Shown: one piece after another, positions 45,830-56,843 of the stretch | Layout: each line of letters opens with the position of its first letter | Position numbering within the stretch: position 1 is the stretch's first letter | The notes under the pieces: model-generated | What the model saw: the letters and a program-made list of their open reading frames with translations, nothing else | Told to the model about the DNA's origin: nothing | Databases searched by the model: none | Assembly (NCBI GenBank): GCA_944472135.2 | Contig: CALYDD020000400.1 | Location: 184,080-248,079 of the forward strand | Direction: 5' to 3' | Source: Trichobilharzia regenti | Taxonomy: Eukaryota; Platyhelminthes; Trematoda; Strigeidida; Schistosomatidae | Length of the DNA: 64,000 nucleotides | Program-made: the position numbers and the translations under genes

Positions 45830-46904
45830 CTGTTTATTATAAAAATTTGGATATTCTACATAACAACAAATAATTTCAAATTAGCTTCTGTGACGAACAA
45901 ACATCTTTCTACTTTTGTTCTGTTATCTGAATCCACGCACACTTATGAAATAATTAATTCCCGATTATGAAGATTTTCTACCTAGGATAAAATAGTTGCC
46001 TATAGTTAATTGAATGAGCGGCATTTTGGAAATTAATCCCTTGAAAACTGTTCATTTCTTCCCATTGTGACCTATTCAAATAAGTGTTACAATTCAGTAA
46101 CACTGAAACTCCGATTCACACTTAAACTTAATCTTTGTAATCTAAGAATGTTTATTTGGAAATGTTTTTCGACCAATTAGAAACTCGTATTCGTTTTAGT
46201 TTGCGGTGTCTGTTTGACTCAGATTCCCTACAGAATTGTGCCTTGAAATTTACCTAAAGTTCAAATATGTACTAGAATTCATATAAACTGTGATCAAAAT
46301 TTGACCGGATAGTTGCAAAATAATTGAGAGCTGAGTGAGAAGTAGACATTTATAAAATTATATTTGTAAAATCTCAGCGAATGTTAAGTTTCTTTTTAAA
46401 AAAAATCTGTAATACACAAAGTAATTTGGATAAAGCATGTCAAACTAAGAAATAGTTTTACGAAGTGAACATGTTAAGGTAGAATATGTTTGCAGAATTA
46501 ATTACCGAACAGTGTAACATTTTGACAGAATAAAGACTACAGGACCAACTCCAGAGTGGAAAAAAAAGTAAACAGGTGTACATGAATTCCGTTTTATTCA
46601 TAAAAACTGACTTATCATGTAATTTCTGCACTCCCAGGGGAATAATGTCTGTCGAAGTCATGTTATCCTGTCACCAAAGTGAGCCGAAATTTTTTTCATT
46701 TTAATTCCATCTAAAACTTTTCGTTTATTCTTACATAACCAATGTTGACTTTTTATGAACACCAGTTTTATGAACAGGTGTTGAGAACGAAAATGTTACT
46801 CATATTATGGATTTCTTAAAGATTTGAGTTTCATTAGGCACTAACATCAGTTGAGAATCAACATTATCAACCACGAATCACTGAACCACTGCTTAGTCTC
46901 ATTT

Positions 46905-47060
46905 CTGAAGTCTTCAGAAGTGCGTCACAGGTCCCTAACAGAGATCAAACGTGAGACCTTCAAGATATCCGGCCAGCTCATCGACCTTTCAGCCTCTAGG
47001 ATGGAATCCAACGACCCTTGAATTCTAACTTCTGTCTGTTCGCGATGTATAGGGTGGTGG
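46905..47060 (-). repeat. Hammerhead SINE body, degenerate
   Basis: Matches the family between the B-box region and the body on the minus strand. The ends are not clear. Confidence 0.5.
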
Positions 47061-47339
47061 TTTTAAATGGTAAACCATTAAGACACTGGATCGAAACTCA
47101 CTAAGGCGTGAATACTTGCCTCTGTTATTCCGTGATATAGTGCTACCGTCAACCATGCCATGGATGATCATCCGTTTCACTATGATTTGTTGGACGCTGT
47201 ATGACCACGACATGTGATAACAACTTCAGGACATTCACTCAATAGTCTACACTGAGTTAAATGCAAATTCATGCAAAACACATCGTCTGGATATCAGTCT
47301 CCAGCTCATTAGTAGCAACTTGAGGGATATCCCGAAGTT

Positions 47340-47580
47340 TCAATGAGAAGCCGTGGCAAACAGGAACCACCACGTGAAGATGACGTGGGTGCTTACCCAT
47401 GGCACTGGTAGCGCCATATAACTAACTGACAGTAGCTGCATTGTCAGTAGGACGACCTGGTAAACTGAAAATCGTTGATATTTCCTGGTGAGATAGTGGG
47501 TGCGCACTACTGAAGAGTCCCAAATTAGGATGCAACAGGTGTTCAGCGTCCCCCGGGTTTCCATTGTTTCTGTTAATGAT
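47340..47580 (+). repeat. Hammerhead SINE, partly preserved
   Basis: Body, then hammerhead near 47500-47550 with core CTGAAGA and stem II GTCC/GGAT. The invariant GAAA reads GCAA, so it should be inactive. Tail to 47580. Confidence 0.7.
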
Positions 47581-47908
47581 TATCATCCTTACAAATCCAC
47601 TAATTGGTTAGAGAAATATTTATGTTAGAAACTAAACTGAGATAATCTCCATTCTAAAAAAATCGTCCCTGAATTTGTTGAGTGATCACAAAATCACTTC
47701 TGAAATTATAAATTATCTATAATTCTATCAGTTGACCATTACGAAGCAACCAATATTATGCGTTTAGACCTCAGTGTTGATTGAATTTCATTGTTTAATC
47801 TTATCACTGTTACAGTGTATCTTTATTTGATGTTATATAGCTATAAGGGATCAGTAGAAACCTCTAAGCTTAAGTTTTGTGCATATTTGAACTTGTCAGC
47901 AAGACTCA

Positions 47909-48128
47909 CATACATACATACATACATACATACATACATACATACATACATACATACATACATACATACATACATACATACATACATACATACATACATA
48001 CATACATACATACACACATACATACATACATACATACATACATACATACATACATACATACATACATACATACATACATACATACATACATACATACATA
48101 CATACATACATACATACATACATACATA
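47909..48128. repeat. (CATA)55 microsatellite
   Basis: 220 bases of CATA with a single substitution (T to C at 48015). Open frames reported through it in several frames are artefacts of the repeat. Confidence 0.98.
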
Positions 48129-48207
48129 CTAGGCGAAACTTATATCACTTCCTTGGTGAGAAAAGAACCAGTAGGCGTGATCCTTGAAAAGAAATAAAAA
48201 TTGGCAT

Positions 48208-48440
48208 TAGATGGTTGGGGGTAATCGACAGGAAGTTCAGCATGACCTAGGTTTCGTGCTAGTTGGCACTCACAAGTCAGCAAGGCGTATCTGCAACCTC
48301 CAGAAAAATCACATCCCTTCTGAGATTCGAAACCGCATCACCCAGTGTCACAATCAGATATATCAACAGTGAACTATTTGGGCTCGCAATTGACCTCCTG
48401 TAGGACTATTTCGGTACCATGATTGTGCACTAGTCAGTAA
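48208..48440 (-). repeat. tRNA-like repeat R3, copy 2
   Basis: Partner of 44610-44840, in the same orientation, starting 80 bp after the CATA array. Its B box is changed to GGTTTCGAAT. Confidence 0.65.
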
Positions 48441-49374
48441 CTAGTATCCAATAAAAAAGAAAGCAAAATTGTAGATTATATGAATGCACTGAGTGCTACT
48501 GTTCTTCCTAGTACAGAATTAATCATCTGTAAAATGTATAAAGTGATTCTATAAGATATTGTCTGTAATGAGTTATCAAAAAGGTGTGCATATATTACAT
48601 TACATTTGTAATCCACTTTGTATAATCATATTTTAAAGGAAAAATTCAACGACCAACTGCTGAGATGCAGGTGAAATGGTCAAAGTTACGGCAGTCTTTT
48701 GAATATATAATATTCAACACCTTTTCATGTATAGTTAACCTTATAGTTAACTTATCAGGTCAAATTTGTTAACCCTAGTATAACTAATAATTCATATCGG
48801 TAACAAATTTACGCTTGTATATTCTAATTTCTTTTTATACAGGTGACCTGTTGTAGTCATATCGACAAATCACATGACTACTTCGTTGAAACATCTACTA
48901 AATAAGGTGTTATTTAGTAAAAAGAGGAAAAGTGTTAGTGATTAGATATATCTCATGTGTATTTAAACAACACTTCACTTCTATTAAGCATTGAATTCAT
49001 GTCTACACTACCCTGTAGAGTCAAAAAGTCTTAAATTTAGGCTTTCATTGACTGAAAGTAACCAATGCATTGCTAGACTATTCAAATACATTCGAATAAG
49101 TGTCTGAGTGCCTTTTTCAGTCGACACTGCATGTTTTTGGAACCGTAAACTCAAATCTTGATCAGAGATCATATAAACACATTCAAACCATTTATTGTTT
49201 TTGTTTTATCACTTTCAGTGCGTCGTAGTCACATTTTGCAAATTATGCAGTTTCAGGAGAACTTGCACTACAGTTTCCTTTGGAAATCGAAACTATTTAT
49301 GTCACAGTAAGTGACCTGCTTGGTACTAATACTGGTAATCGAGAATGTGAACATAAAAACATGATTCTATATAC

Positions 49375-49700
49375 TACTGGTTGATTGAAGTGAGTAGTTA
49401 CATACCACATACACACACATCATCTAGCAGTACTCGCTAGCTAGGTAGAAGTAATCTAAACACTGGATAACTGTTCCAGTCGCTTCAGGTTGGACATATT
49501 AGATGTACACCTAGCTTGACTCGACACAGAGAACCGAATCAGTTCAAATCACCCAATTTCTGGTTAGTTTATTTGGTGAACTGGTAATGCATTGAGTGAT
49601 TTATGCATTTGTAAGTAGAATCCCAACACAGTGCCTTTTGGATGATGAAAATACTTACGTCACTGTAGTGTGAGCAGTGTGTAACTAAACATTCCAGTCA
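49375..49700. repeat. Dispersed repeat R4, copy 1
   Basis: Loosely matches 51890-52150: ACTACTGGTTGATTGAAGTGAGTAG at the start, a central TCAGGTTGGA-type region and TGGTGAACTGGTAATGCAT. Diverged; class unknown. Confidence 0.4.
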
Positions 49701-49894
49701 GTCGATCAATGAGTCAATAGTATATAGTATCAGTGTCATCGACACTGTAAAAATAAATCACTAAGAATTTTTAAAGCTGATTTTTAAAGAAAAAAATTTA
49801 TTGTAAACTCACTCATCAACAAATCTTAGATAACAAATTACGTAATATGAAAAGCGTTAATTGGATAGAAACTAAAATGAAATCAAACAGTGGT

Positions 49895-50150
49895 CTTGAA
49901 TTAGCAGAAGTTGGAATTCATTGGCCACTGGATCAGGTTCCAGTGGCTTAGTGGTCTACGGTTTTGCCTTGTAACCACAAGGTACTTGATTGAAACCTTG
50001 GTGGATGCATGATGACGAATATTCCCAAACTAGTCTGAAGAAACAGCTCTCCAGTATTCTCCCTGTATGTTTTCTAGTGGTTCTCTAACCGATGTCAGCT
50101 CGTGATAAAACCCTGTAACCATCCAATCAAATCCCTACAAACCATTACTT
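49895..50150 (+). repeat. Hammerhead SINE, near full length, degenerate
   Basis: A-box region (CCAGTGGCTTAGTGGTCTACG near 49940-49961), decayed B box, hammerhead core lost, tail ending CAAATCCCTACAAACC. Confidence 0.7.
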
Positions 50151-50289
50151 GAAAATTAAACAAGTTGAATGACGTAATATAACTGACAGGATTGAGTAGA
50201 ATTCAACTAAAATTGAATGAGAGTCAAGTTAACAACAGTGGTAATAAGGGGTACAGATTTAATAGGGAATGAAAAAAGAAAATAATATA

Positions 50290-51080
50290 ATTAAGGAACA
50301 AAAGACGAAAGTAACTTATCCGGCGTTAGGACACATAGGCCCCATCGTAAATTTAATGGATGAACAGACTTCTTTGGAAAGCAGAGTTCAGGATTTAACT
50401 TGTGAATTGGTGTTGCTTTTTTGGCTTGAAGAAGTTTGATTCGCACTCTTTTATCAAGATTTCTACTTATTCTGTAAACGACTTTGAAGTTGGTTTGTGG
50501 GTTAGCTTTCTGTCCAGATTCGATCAGGTGTTCGAGGATAAAGCTGCAGAGAGAGTTTTTTTCCCTTGTATAAAACTATGAGGTTAAGTGTTCAGTGATA
50601 AGTTTGGATAGCAAACGTCGGGTAAGGCCGACATACCTAGCTCCACACAAGCAAGTCGATTGACAGATACACATTCATGAGTCCAACACTGGTGGCTTAT
50701 CGCTCACGTTCTTGCGAATCATCAGTATCATAGAGAAAGTTATTCAAGGTTCAGTAGCGAGGAAGGTTTTCTTCAATGTACGGGACAGGCGGTTTCTCAG
50801 TGTTTCTGCTGCTGAGTCACCATTCAATTGCAGATTCAGGTGAAGTTTGTTGGCAGCAGAAAATGTGGTCGATTTAAGTGATTAAGGCTTCATGGATCTT
50901 TTGATGAAATTTTCTGGATAGCAATTTGAAGGAGGATATTTTTCTGAGTGTTCAACTCCTCTTCCTTATTGTCAGGGCTGCAAATACTGAAGATTCTATG
51001 GCTCCGTGGAAGGATAAAGTTTCTTTTCGTATATAGAAAGTTAGTGAGTTGCCCGTTCCATCTCAGCTTTCTGTAAAATT
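50290..51080 (-). pseudogene. Penelope-like element, RT end and GIY-YIG endonuclease
   Basis: Minus-strand translation in shifting frames gives YPENFIKRSM, SAANKLHLNLQLNG, TLRNRLSRTL and then CLCGARYVGLTRRLLSKL...EHLT. The YVGLTRR (50615-50635) is the GIY-YIG core in its Penelope form, preceded by a CxC pair. Stops interrupt it. The catalytic RT part is absent. Confidence 0.75.
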
Positions 51081-51889
51081 TAATAAAAAATTCATAATAA
51101 ATGTAAGAGAATAAAAGGTGAGTGAAATGAATCCTTGTTTACGTTTTTTTTTTGTTATTATCATCTCCAACCTAAAGCATTAAAACAAAATAAATATCAT
51201 CAGATGACCTGGTATTGTCAAATAGCTTTGAGGAATATTTTTAAATTCCCTACAAAATACACCCCCAAAAGATCGATAGATTATTTCATGACAGGAAGGG
51301 GAAATCAATAATTGAATAAAGAAACTATAAAATATCTCTAATAATTTTGTAAACATTCATCATTCAGATAGGACTAAATAGAGAATTCTTTCAGACTTTA
51401 GTTCACTTTGAGAAATTGAAATAAATAGAATAAAAATCATTAGAATTAGGGAATTTATAATTTACGGATTTGGGTCAACAATATTTAGTCACTGGATAAT
51501 TATCTAATAAGCAAATATTCATTCTTCATACTTTTTGTACAGACTCATATAGTAGGGAAAAATGGTCGAAGAATAAAGACTTGATAAGGGTGTTTAAATC
51601 GGAATCGATATGTCTATATAGCCAAATTATGTACACCTTATCTCCAACGCAAAATTTTTACCGATCTTTGTGTTGTGTTACTTCTAGCCTTCCTTCAGAT
51701 GGTGTAGCTTTGTGTTCCTTTCACTGCTCTCATGTATCTTCACAAGAATGTATTCTTCGCCCTCTCTGATATCAAATTTTCTCCTTGCTATTTGATGTCG
51801 TTATACTACTGATAAATCTTATCAGTAATACTCGTCACAAGTAGCACTGGCTTATTTTTATTGAGAAGGTGAAGTGGGGCACTCTGTAG

Positions 51890-52150
51890 CATGATGGAAT
51901 ATACTACTGATTGATATGAGTAGTCGAAAACAAGTAGTGCTTACCAGCCAGATCAAAGTGATGTAAACATCAGATAGCTGTTTCACTCATCTGGTGCCGA
52001 GCTCATCAGTGGTGTATACGGACAGTTCAGTTCATACCACTCGGATTCAGGTCAGGCTAATTAAGTGAACTGGTGACACATAATTAAATCCTTAATTATC
52101 AGTCTGCACAGTTCCAAGTGAGTTTTCACTGTAATTACCTTTTGAAACAA
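51890..52150. repeat. Dispersed repeat R4, copy 2
   Basis: Diverged partner of 49375-49700. Confidence 0.4.
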
Positions 52151-52299
52151 AATAAGGTAATCCATTCAGTAATGGTTACATGGCACTAAATCTATATTTC
52201 GTTTACTGACGAACAGTCAATCTACACATGAAAATAAGAACAAACAGTTCAGAGAAGAGGCTCTTTTCGGCAATATCATTCACTTATCTGTATAATGGC

Positions 52300-52302
<3 letters not shown>

Positions 52303-52348
<46 letters not shown>
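52303..52348. repeat. (TA)n microsatellite
   Basis: 46 bases of TA immediately upstream of the tRNA-like SINE head. Confidence 0.95.
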
Positions 52349-52349
<1 letters not shown>

Positions 52350-52354
52350 GTAAT

Positions 52355-52580
52355 AGTGCACCGTTTACACAGCGGTTAGGACGCTCGCCGACCATGCACA
52401 TAGTTCTGGGTTCGATCCCCAGCCGACACACTCCTTAACCTCGCCAAGCAAGAATTAAAAGCTGATAAAGAGGAAAAGTTGGCCACGAGGCTAGCAACCC
52501 CATCCTGTAAAAATAAACACTGATACAGAAACTTCAAGTCTGTAGCTTGATGCCCTATGTTCCACTGCCTGTGCGTGTAC
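52355..52580 (+). mobile_element. LINE-tailed tRNA-like SINE
   Basis: Head with CAGCGGTTAGGACGCTCGCC, B box GGGTTCGATCCCC near 52409-52421, CACTCCTTAACCTCGCC linker, AGCAACCCCATCCTGTAAAA, ACAGAAACTTCAAG and the LINE tail GATGCCCTATGTTCCACTG. No clean target duplication found. Confidence 0.85.
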
Positions 52581-53059
52581 CTTTAGTCTGTCAAATATGA
52601 CAAAAAAGAGAGAAAGGAATTATTCCGGCATATTGTTTGCGTCATCGAAATTTTATGTAAGGGTGTGAAAACTAGTAAGTTTAGAAATGAGGTTGTATAA
52701 TACGAAAAATCTTATGAAAAAACCGAGTGTTAATGGAAAAACCATAAAGATAAGTATGGAAAATATTGTGTAACAGGTGAACAGAGAAGATTAAAGGTTG
52801 TTGTAAAAAGGATGCTGACTGTCCTGATACATAACATACAATAAGGCATTATTAGTGAAATATTGATAACAGTTGGCTTACAACTATGTACAAGGTAGAA
52901 TTGAGCATGGTAACAGCATTTTTGGGTCGGTGTTACTGCAGTAGGATGTTCACCAGCCACACCCGTGCTCCAAGATTAGATCCCGGATGAGAATCCATGC
53001 ATGTTTATATATTATTGAAGTGAACTATTGAACAAACATTTTGATAGGATAATTTATGA

Positions 53060-53520
53060 GAATATGGTTTGATGAAGCGATCCAAACTTGGACAAAACAA
53101 CCTCCTGGCGTTCAGCAGTTCTTTCGTTGAAGCCACCCCATGAACTGACTTACAATCAATCAAATTTCTGGAAAGAAACACTTGAAAATTAACCTAATTC
53201 TCAATAGCGACTGGCTAAAGGATGAAGTTGCCACAATTTCTAGTTAGAATCCCGAACTAATGGTTTCCTTCAAGTTTGATTCGAAAACAGATACTCACCG
53301 ATGACACTGGCTGGGAGCGGAGTTATGTATCGCGAGCTGAAAAATTGACGGGATATTGGATTCCATCCCAGTTGGTGAGCTGTCGACAAGATTGCGTTTT
53401 AGCCTGAAGGTCCCCTGGTTGCCCAACAGTGAGCATTCCCAAGCTAGGATGAAACAACCCTTCAGTGAGGGTGGTTTCTATTAATTCTCTGACTGAAGTC
53501 AGTTTGTAATCTAATCTGAG
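53060..53520 (+). repeat. Hammerhead SINE dimer, degenerate
   Basis: 53060-53185 is the hammerhead tail of one unit (CCAAACTTGGACAAAACAACC, then the CAATCAAAT tail). A second unit follows directly from about 53186 to 53520, with B-box position and hammerhead remnant CCCAAGCTAGGATGAAAC near 53428-53455. Confidence 0.6.
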
Positions 53521-53921
53521 AACAGGGACTGGATTTTGAGCTAATCCAGGGATATAAATGTTCATAGACTTAATCCGCTAAAATCAAAAGCTACGGAACA
53601 TCCGTGATAAATTTAAACAAAATTTTCTGTAGAAAACCTCAAGTGAGAATTGTGAAAAAGAATATTGTGCAACTAACTGCAATTTATGCTGCCAATTCAG
53701 AAGATCAGTTAAAAGCTGTGTAAAATATGAGGGCAGATGTAGATAACCTAAAGACTTAAAACCTACTCTACTAGCTATTTTGGAGATGATGGTCACAGAC
53801 AGATCAAGTTTCGCAGTAGAAACCTGATACACCTTCGTGTTGAACAGACAAAAATTTTATGAACATGAACTACTGGACTCGCTAAAGTTTCTAGTGTGGC
53901 ATTACAAAGTATTCGGGTTGG

Positions 53922-53954
53922 TATATATATGTATATATATATATATATATATAT
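53922..53954. repeat. (TA)n microsatellite
   Basis: TA repeat with one GTA interruption. Confidence 0.9.
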
Positions 53955-53959
53955 CACTG

Positions 53960-55430
53960 TAGAGAAGTCATTGCATAGAATCGTAGAAAATACCTATCAC
54001 AACACTAGGGAGAAAAAGAGAAGTAGCTCAACAAAGATATCATCGATTAATAATGGTGGTAATTGCCTTCCTTCTTTCTCTATTGTATTCGCTTAGAGGA
54101 CAAACAGTAATAACGACAGCCTAGAGTAAACGGTTGACCATATTCCCTGTAAAGTAGCAGATTACGAGAGATTCACTGAACCTTGTGCACTAAATTTCTC
54201 CAGTAAATTAGCCATGTTGAAATACTGCCACAGAAAATTTTCACGTGTTAGGTGTTCAAACGCAAAGATATTTCTATTTAATAAAAATTTAGAAAACAAT
54301 AAAAACCAATCCTTGTGTTAAACTTTCAACTACGAAGCAAAAACAGCCGACTAATCAATATACATTCATAATTAAAAAGTAGAACTATAATTAAGTTACA
54401 CATCTTAGAGTATTTCTAAATTTGAGAGTAAACTCAACTCATAAAATGATATGTAGTCTCATATGAAAATACACTATTTAATAGATAGATCATCAAATAT
54501 AGAAAATTTTAGATATAACGAAAATTTATCGGATATTTATTATTAGAGAGAGATGCATCTGTTAGCTACCTTGTTGGGTAGAATAGAAATGACGTTGTGG
54601 CACATTTAGTACAGGACTTCCTTTCAAAATGTTAAATCAAGCATTGTTTTCAATGTAGCTTATCTATCTATGATTTTGGTGCATTAATTTACCCCAACAG
54701 TAGATAACTTAATACATTGAGTGAACAGTATGCTAGGTTCCCTTTCGATAAAATCTTATATTACCAGTTTGAAATGAGATAGGTATCGTATTACTATGAC
54801 TGCAACCTGTTAATACTAATGACTTTAAATAATTTTCTCATGGGTGATATGAATATTCAGGCTTTTAAGGACAGATAGATGTATATTATGCACATAGAAT
54901 CGGACACAGCTAAGTGACAGTTTCAATTTTCGGGATGAAATTCTACTACATCACATAGCTACTTGCATTGTCGATTTTCAAAGCTATAAATTACTGAATC
55001 CAGAAAATGTTTTAGCCAAGCCATCACTTCTCCAACAGCATCCGTAATATTAAACCTTAAATTAACAAGCATCGTCATAATAAGTGGACTGAAAACTTAT
55101 TTTGTGCGATAATATACCACTCCTAAAGTAGTCAAAAGCTCAGTTTAACTATTTAAATGGAAGAGTACTGGGTTCAAGGAATTATCTAAACCATGCTTCA
55201 ATTTAAGGCATCTTCTTATATCAATAAATACAACTTATTAAAATAAGACTATTCCAGATAATCTTAGCAGTGATTGAACAGCTTCAACCACAAGTCGCTG
55301 GAAAGTCAATCAACTGAGACAGTTAAACCGGTGCATATTCTTGGGGTAAGCGTTTTCTATTGGTAATTTCTATTCAATAGAAACTGTACCGCTTACCATG
55401 CGAGGCTAAACTGGGCAGTCTAAAATTCAA
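53960..55430. other. No recognised gene
   Basis: AT-rich stretch left of the LINE. No exon or repeat copy that I can support. Confidence 0.4.
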
Positions 55431-55435
55431 TCACT

Positions 55436-55447
55436 CAGATAAAATGT
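55436..55447. repeat. Target-site duplication of LINE, 3' side
   Basis: CAGATAAAATGT, repeated at 58799-58810. Confidence 0.85.
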
Positions 55448-55469
55448 TATTATTATTATTATATTATTA

Positions 55470-56350
55470 TTATTGCTCCCTTGGGTTCCTAGTGGAACAT
55501 AGGGCTTCAACTCCACGTCTCCATTTTCTTCTGTCTTCTGTACTTTTCGCCTGCATCCATGTTAATCCATATTCTTTCAACTCCTCTTCACACGATCTCC
55601 TCCATGTCGCCCTTGGACGTCCCACACGCCGCTTCCCTTTCGGGTTCCACTCGAGGGCTTGGCGCGCGATGTCACCCAGCGGTCTCCTCAGCGAGTGTCC
55701 GATCCATCGCCACTTTCTCCTGCATATTTGTTGGGCGATTGGTTCTTGCTTTGTTTGTTCCCATAATTCCTTGTTGGTGATTCTTTCCGGCCATCTGATC
55801 TTCAGTATTGAGCGAAGACAGTTGTTAATAAAGGTCTGCAACCATTTGGAAATATTCTTTGTGACCCGCCAAGTTTCTGATCCGTATAAAAGAACTGACT
55901 TTACGTTTGTATTGAAAATCCGAATTTTGTTGGTGATGCTGAGTGACGAAGATTTCCAGATTGGTTTCAGGTTGATGAATGTGTTTCTCGCCTTCCCGAT
56001 TCTCGATTGGGACATCCTCGTCCGCTCCTCCTGTAGTTGAGACAATGCTCCCTAGATAAGTGAATGAAGTAACCTCTTTCAAATCCCTCCCGTTGATGGT
56101 GATTGGCGTTGGATGTTGTTGCTGTTGTTGGTTGGTTATTTTCATAACCTCCGTCTTGTCTATGTTTACCTGGAGTCCTGTCTTCGCTGCTGCTTCTTCG
56201 ACCAGTTTGTCGGTTTTCGCTTGTAAGTCTTCGATTGTGTGTGACATCAAACATAAGTCATCCGCGAAATCCAGGTCTTCTAGGTTCTTCACGTCGGTCC
56301 AGGATATCCCTGTCTTCTCGTTTCCCACTGTCTGACGCATATTCCGGTCA
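55470..56350 (-). pseudogene. LINE RT, second half, and C-terminal domain
   Basis: Frames 55825-56340 and 55470-56045 overlap and carry consecutive parts. The first has FADDLCLM (encoded near 56257-56268, the catalytic Asp pair), VNIDKTEVM and TYLGSIVS. The second has KARNTFINLKPIWKS, LLYGSETW, RWIGHSLRRP and EWNPKGKRRVGRP, standard for the C-terminal end of RTE proteins. They are separated by a frameshift near 56020-56040. Another break lies near 56345, where the preceding frame ends in TGA. Confidence 0.85.
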
Positions 56351-56815
56351 GTCCACCAAAATTAGGAATATCATTGGTGATAGTAAGCACCCTTGTCTGA
56401 CTCCTGTGTTTACTCCAAACGCCTCGCTGAGTCTTCCGTTGTGGATCACTTGGCAGGTGCCGTTGTAGTACAGCTGTTGAATAAGGTTGATGAATATTTG
56501 GGGTACGCCATAGTACTCGAGTAATTTCCAAATTACTTCATGATCAACGCTGTCGAAGGCCTTCTCAAAGTCTATAAAGTTGAGGTAGGGGTTTGATTGC
56601 CATTCCATGCTTTGTTCGATGATGATGATGCGCAGAGCTGCAATTTGGTCAGAATATGATTTGTTTTTCCTGAATCCAGCTTGTTCTGGTCGGAGTTCTG
56701 TCTCCAGTGCGTCCTTTAATCTCTCCAGGATGATGCGACTCAGGTACTTACTTGGCGTAGATAGGAGCATGATTCCTCGCCAGTTCTTGCAGAGTGAGGC
56801 CTAAGTCGCCCTTCT
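56348..56815 (-). pseudogene. LINE RT, first half
   Basis: Contains ILERLKDALETELRPEQAGFRK, FIDFEKAFDSVDH (first catalytic Asp) and VRQGCLLSPMIF, the classic motifs of fingers and palm. Upstream the frame is offset by a four-base duplication near 56795-56800. Downstream it ends at 56348-56350 in TGA, where the protein would have Trp. Confidence 0.85.
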
Positions 56816-56843
56816 TTGGTAGTTTCACGAGGTAACCTTTCCT

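Noticed and set aside
47791..48197. Long open frames with Tyr-Ile-His-Thr or Met-Tyr-Val-Cys repeats
   Set aside because: They are translations of the CATA microsatellite on both strands.
55444..56040. 198-residue plus-strand ORF
   Set aside because: Antisense shadow of the LINE C-terminal coding region.
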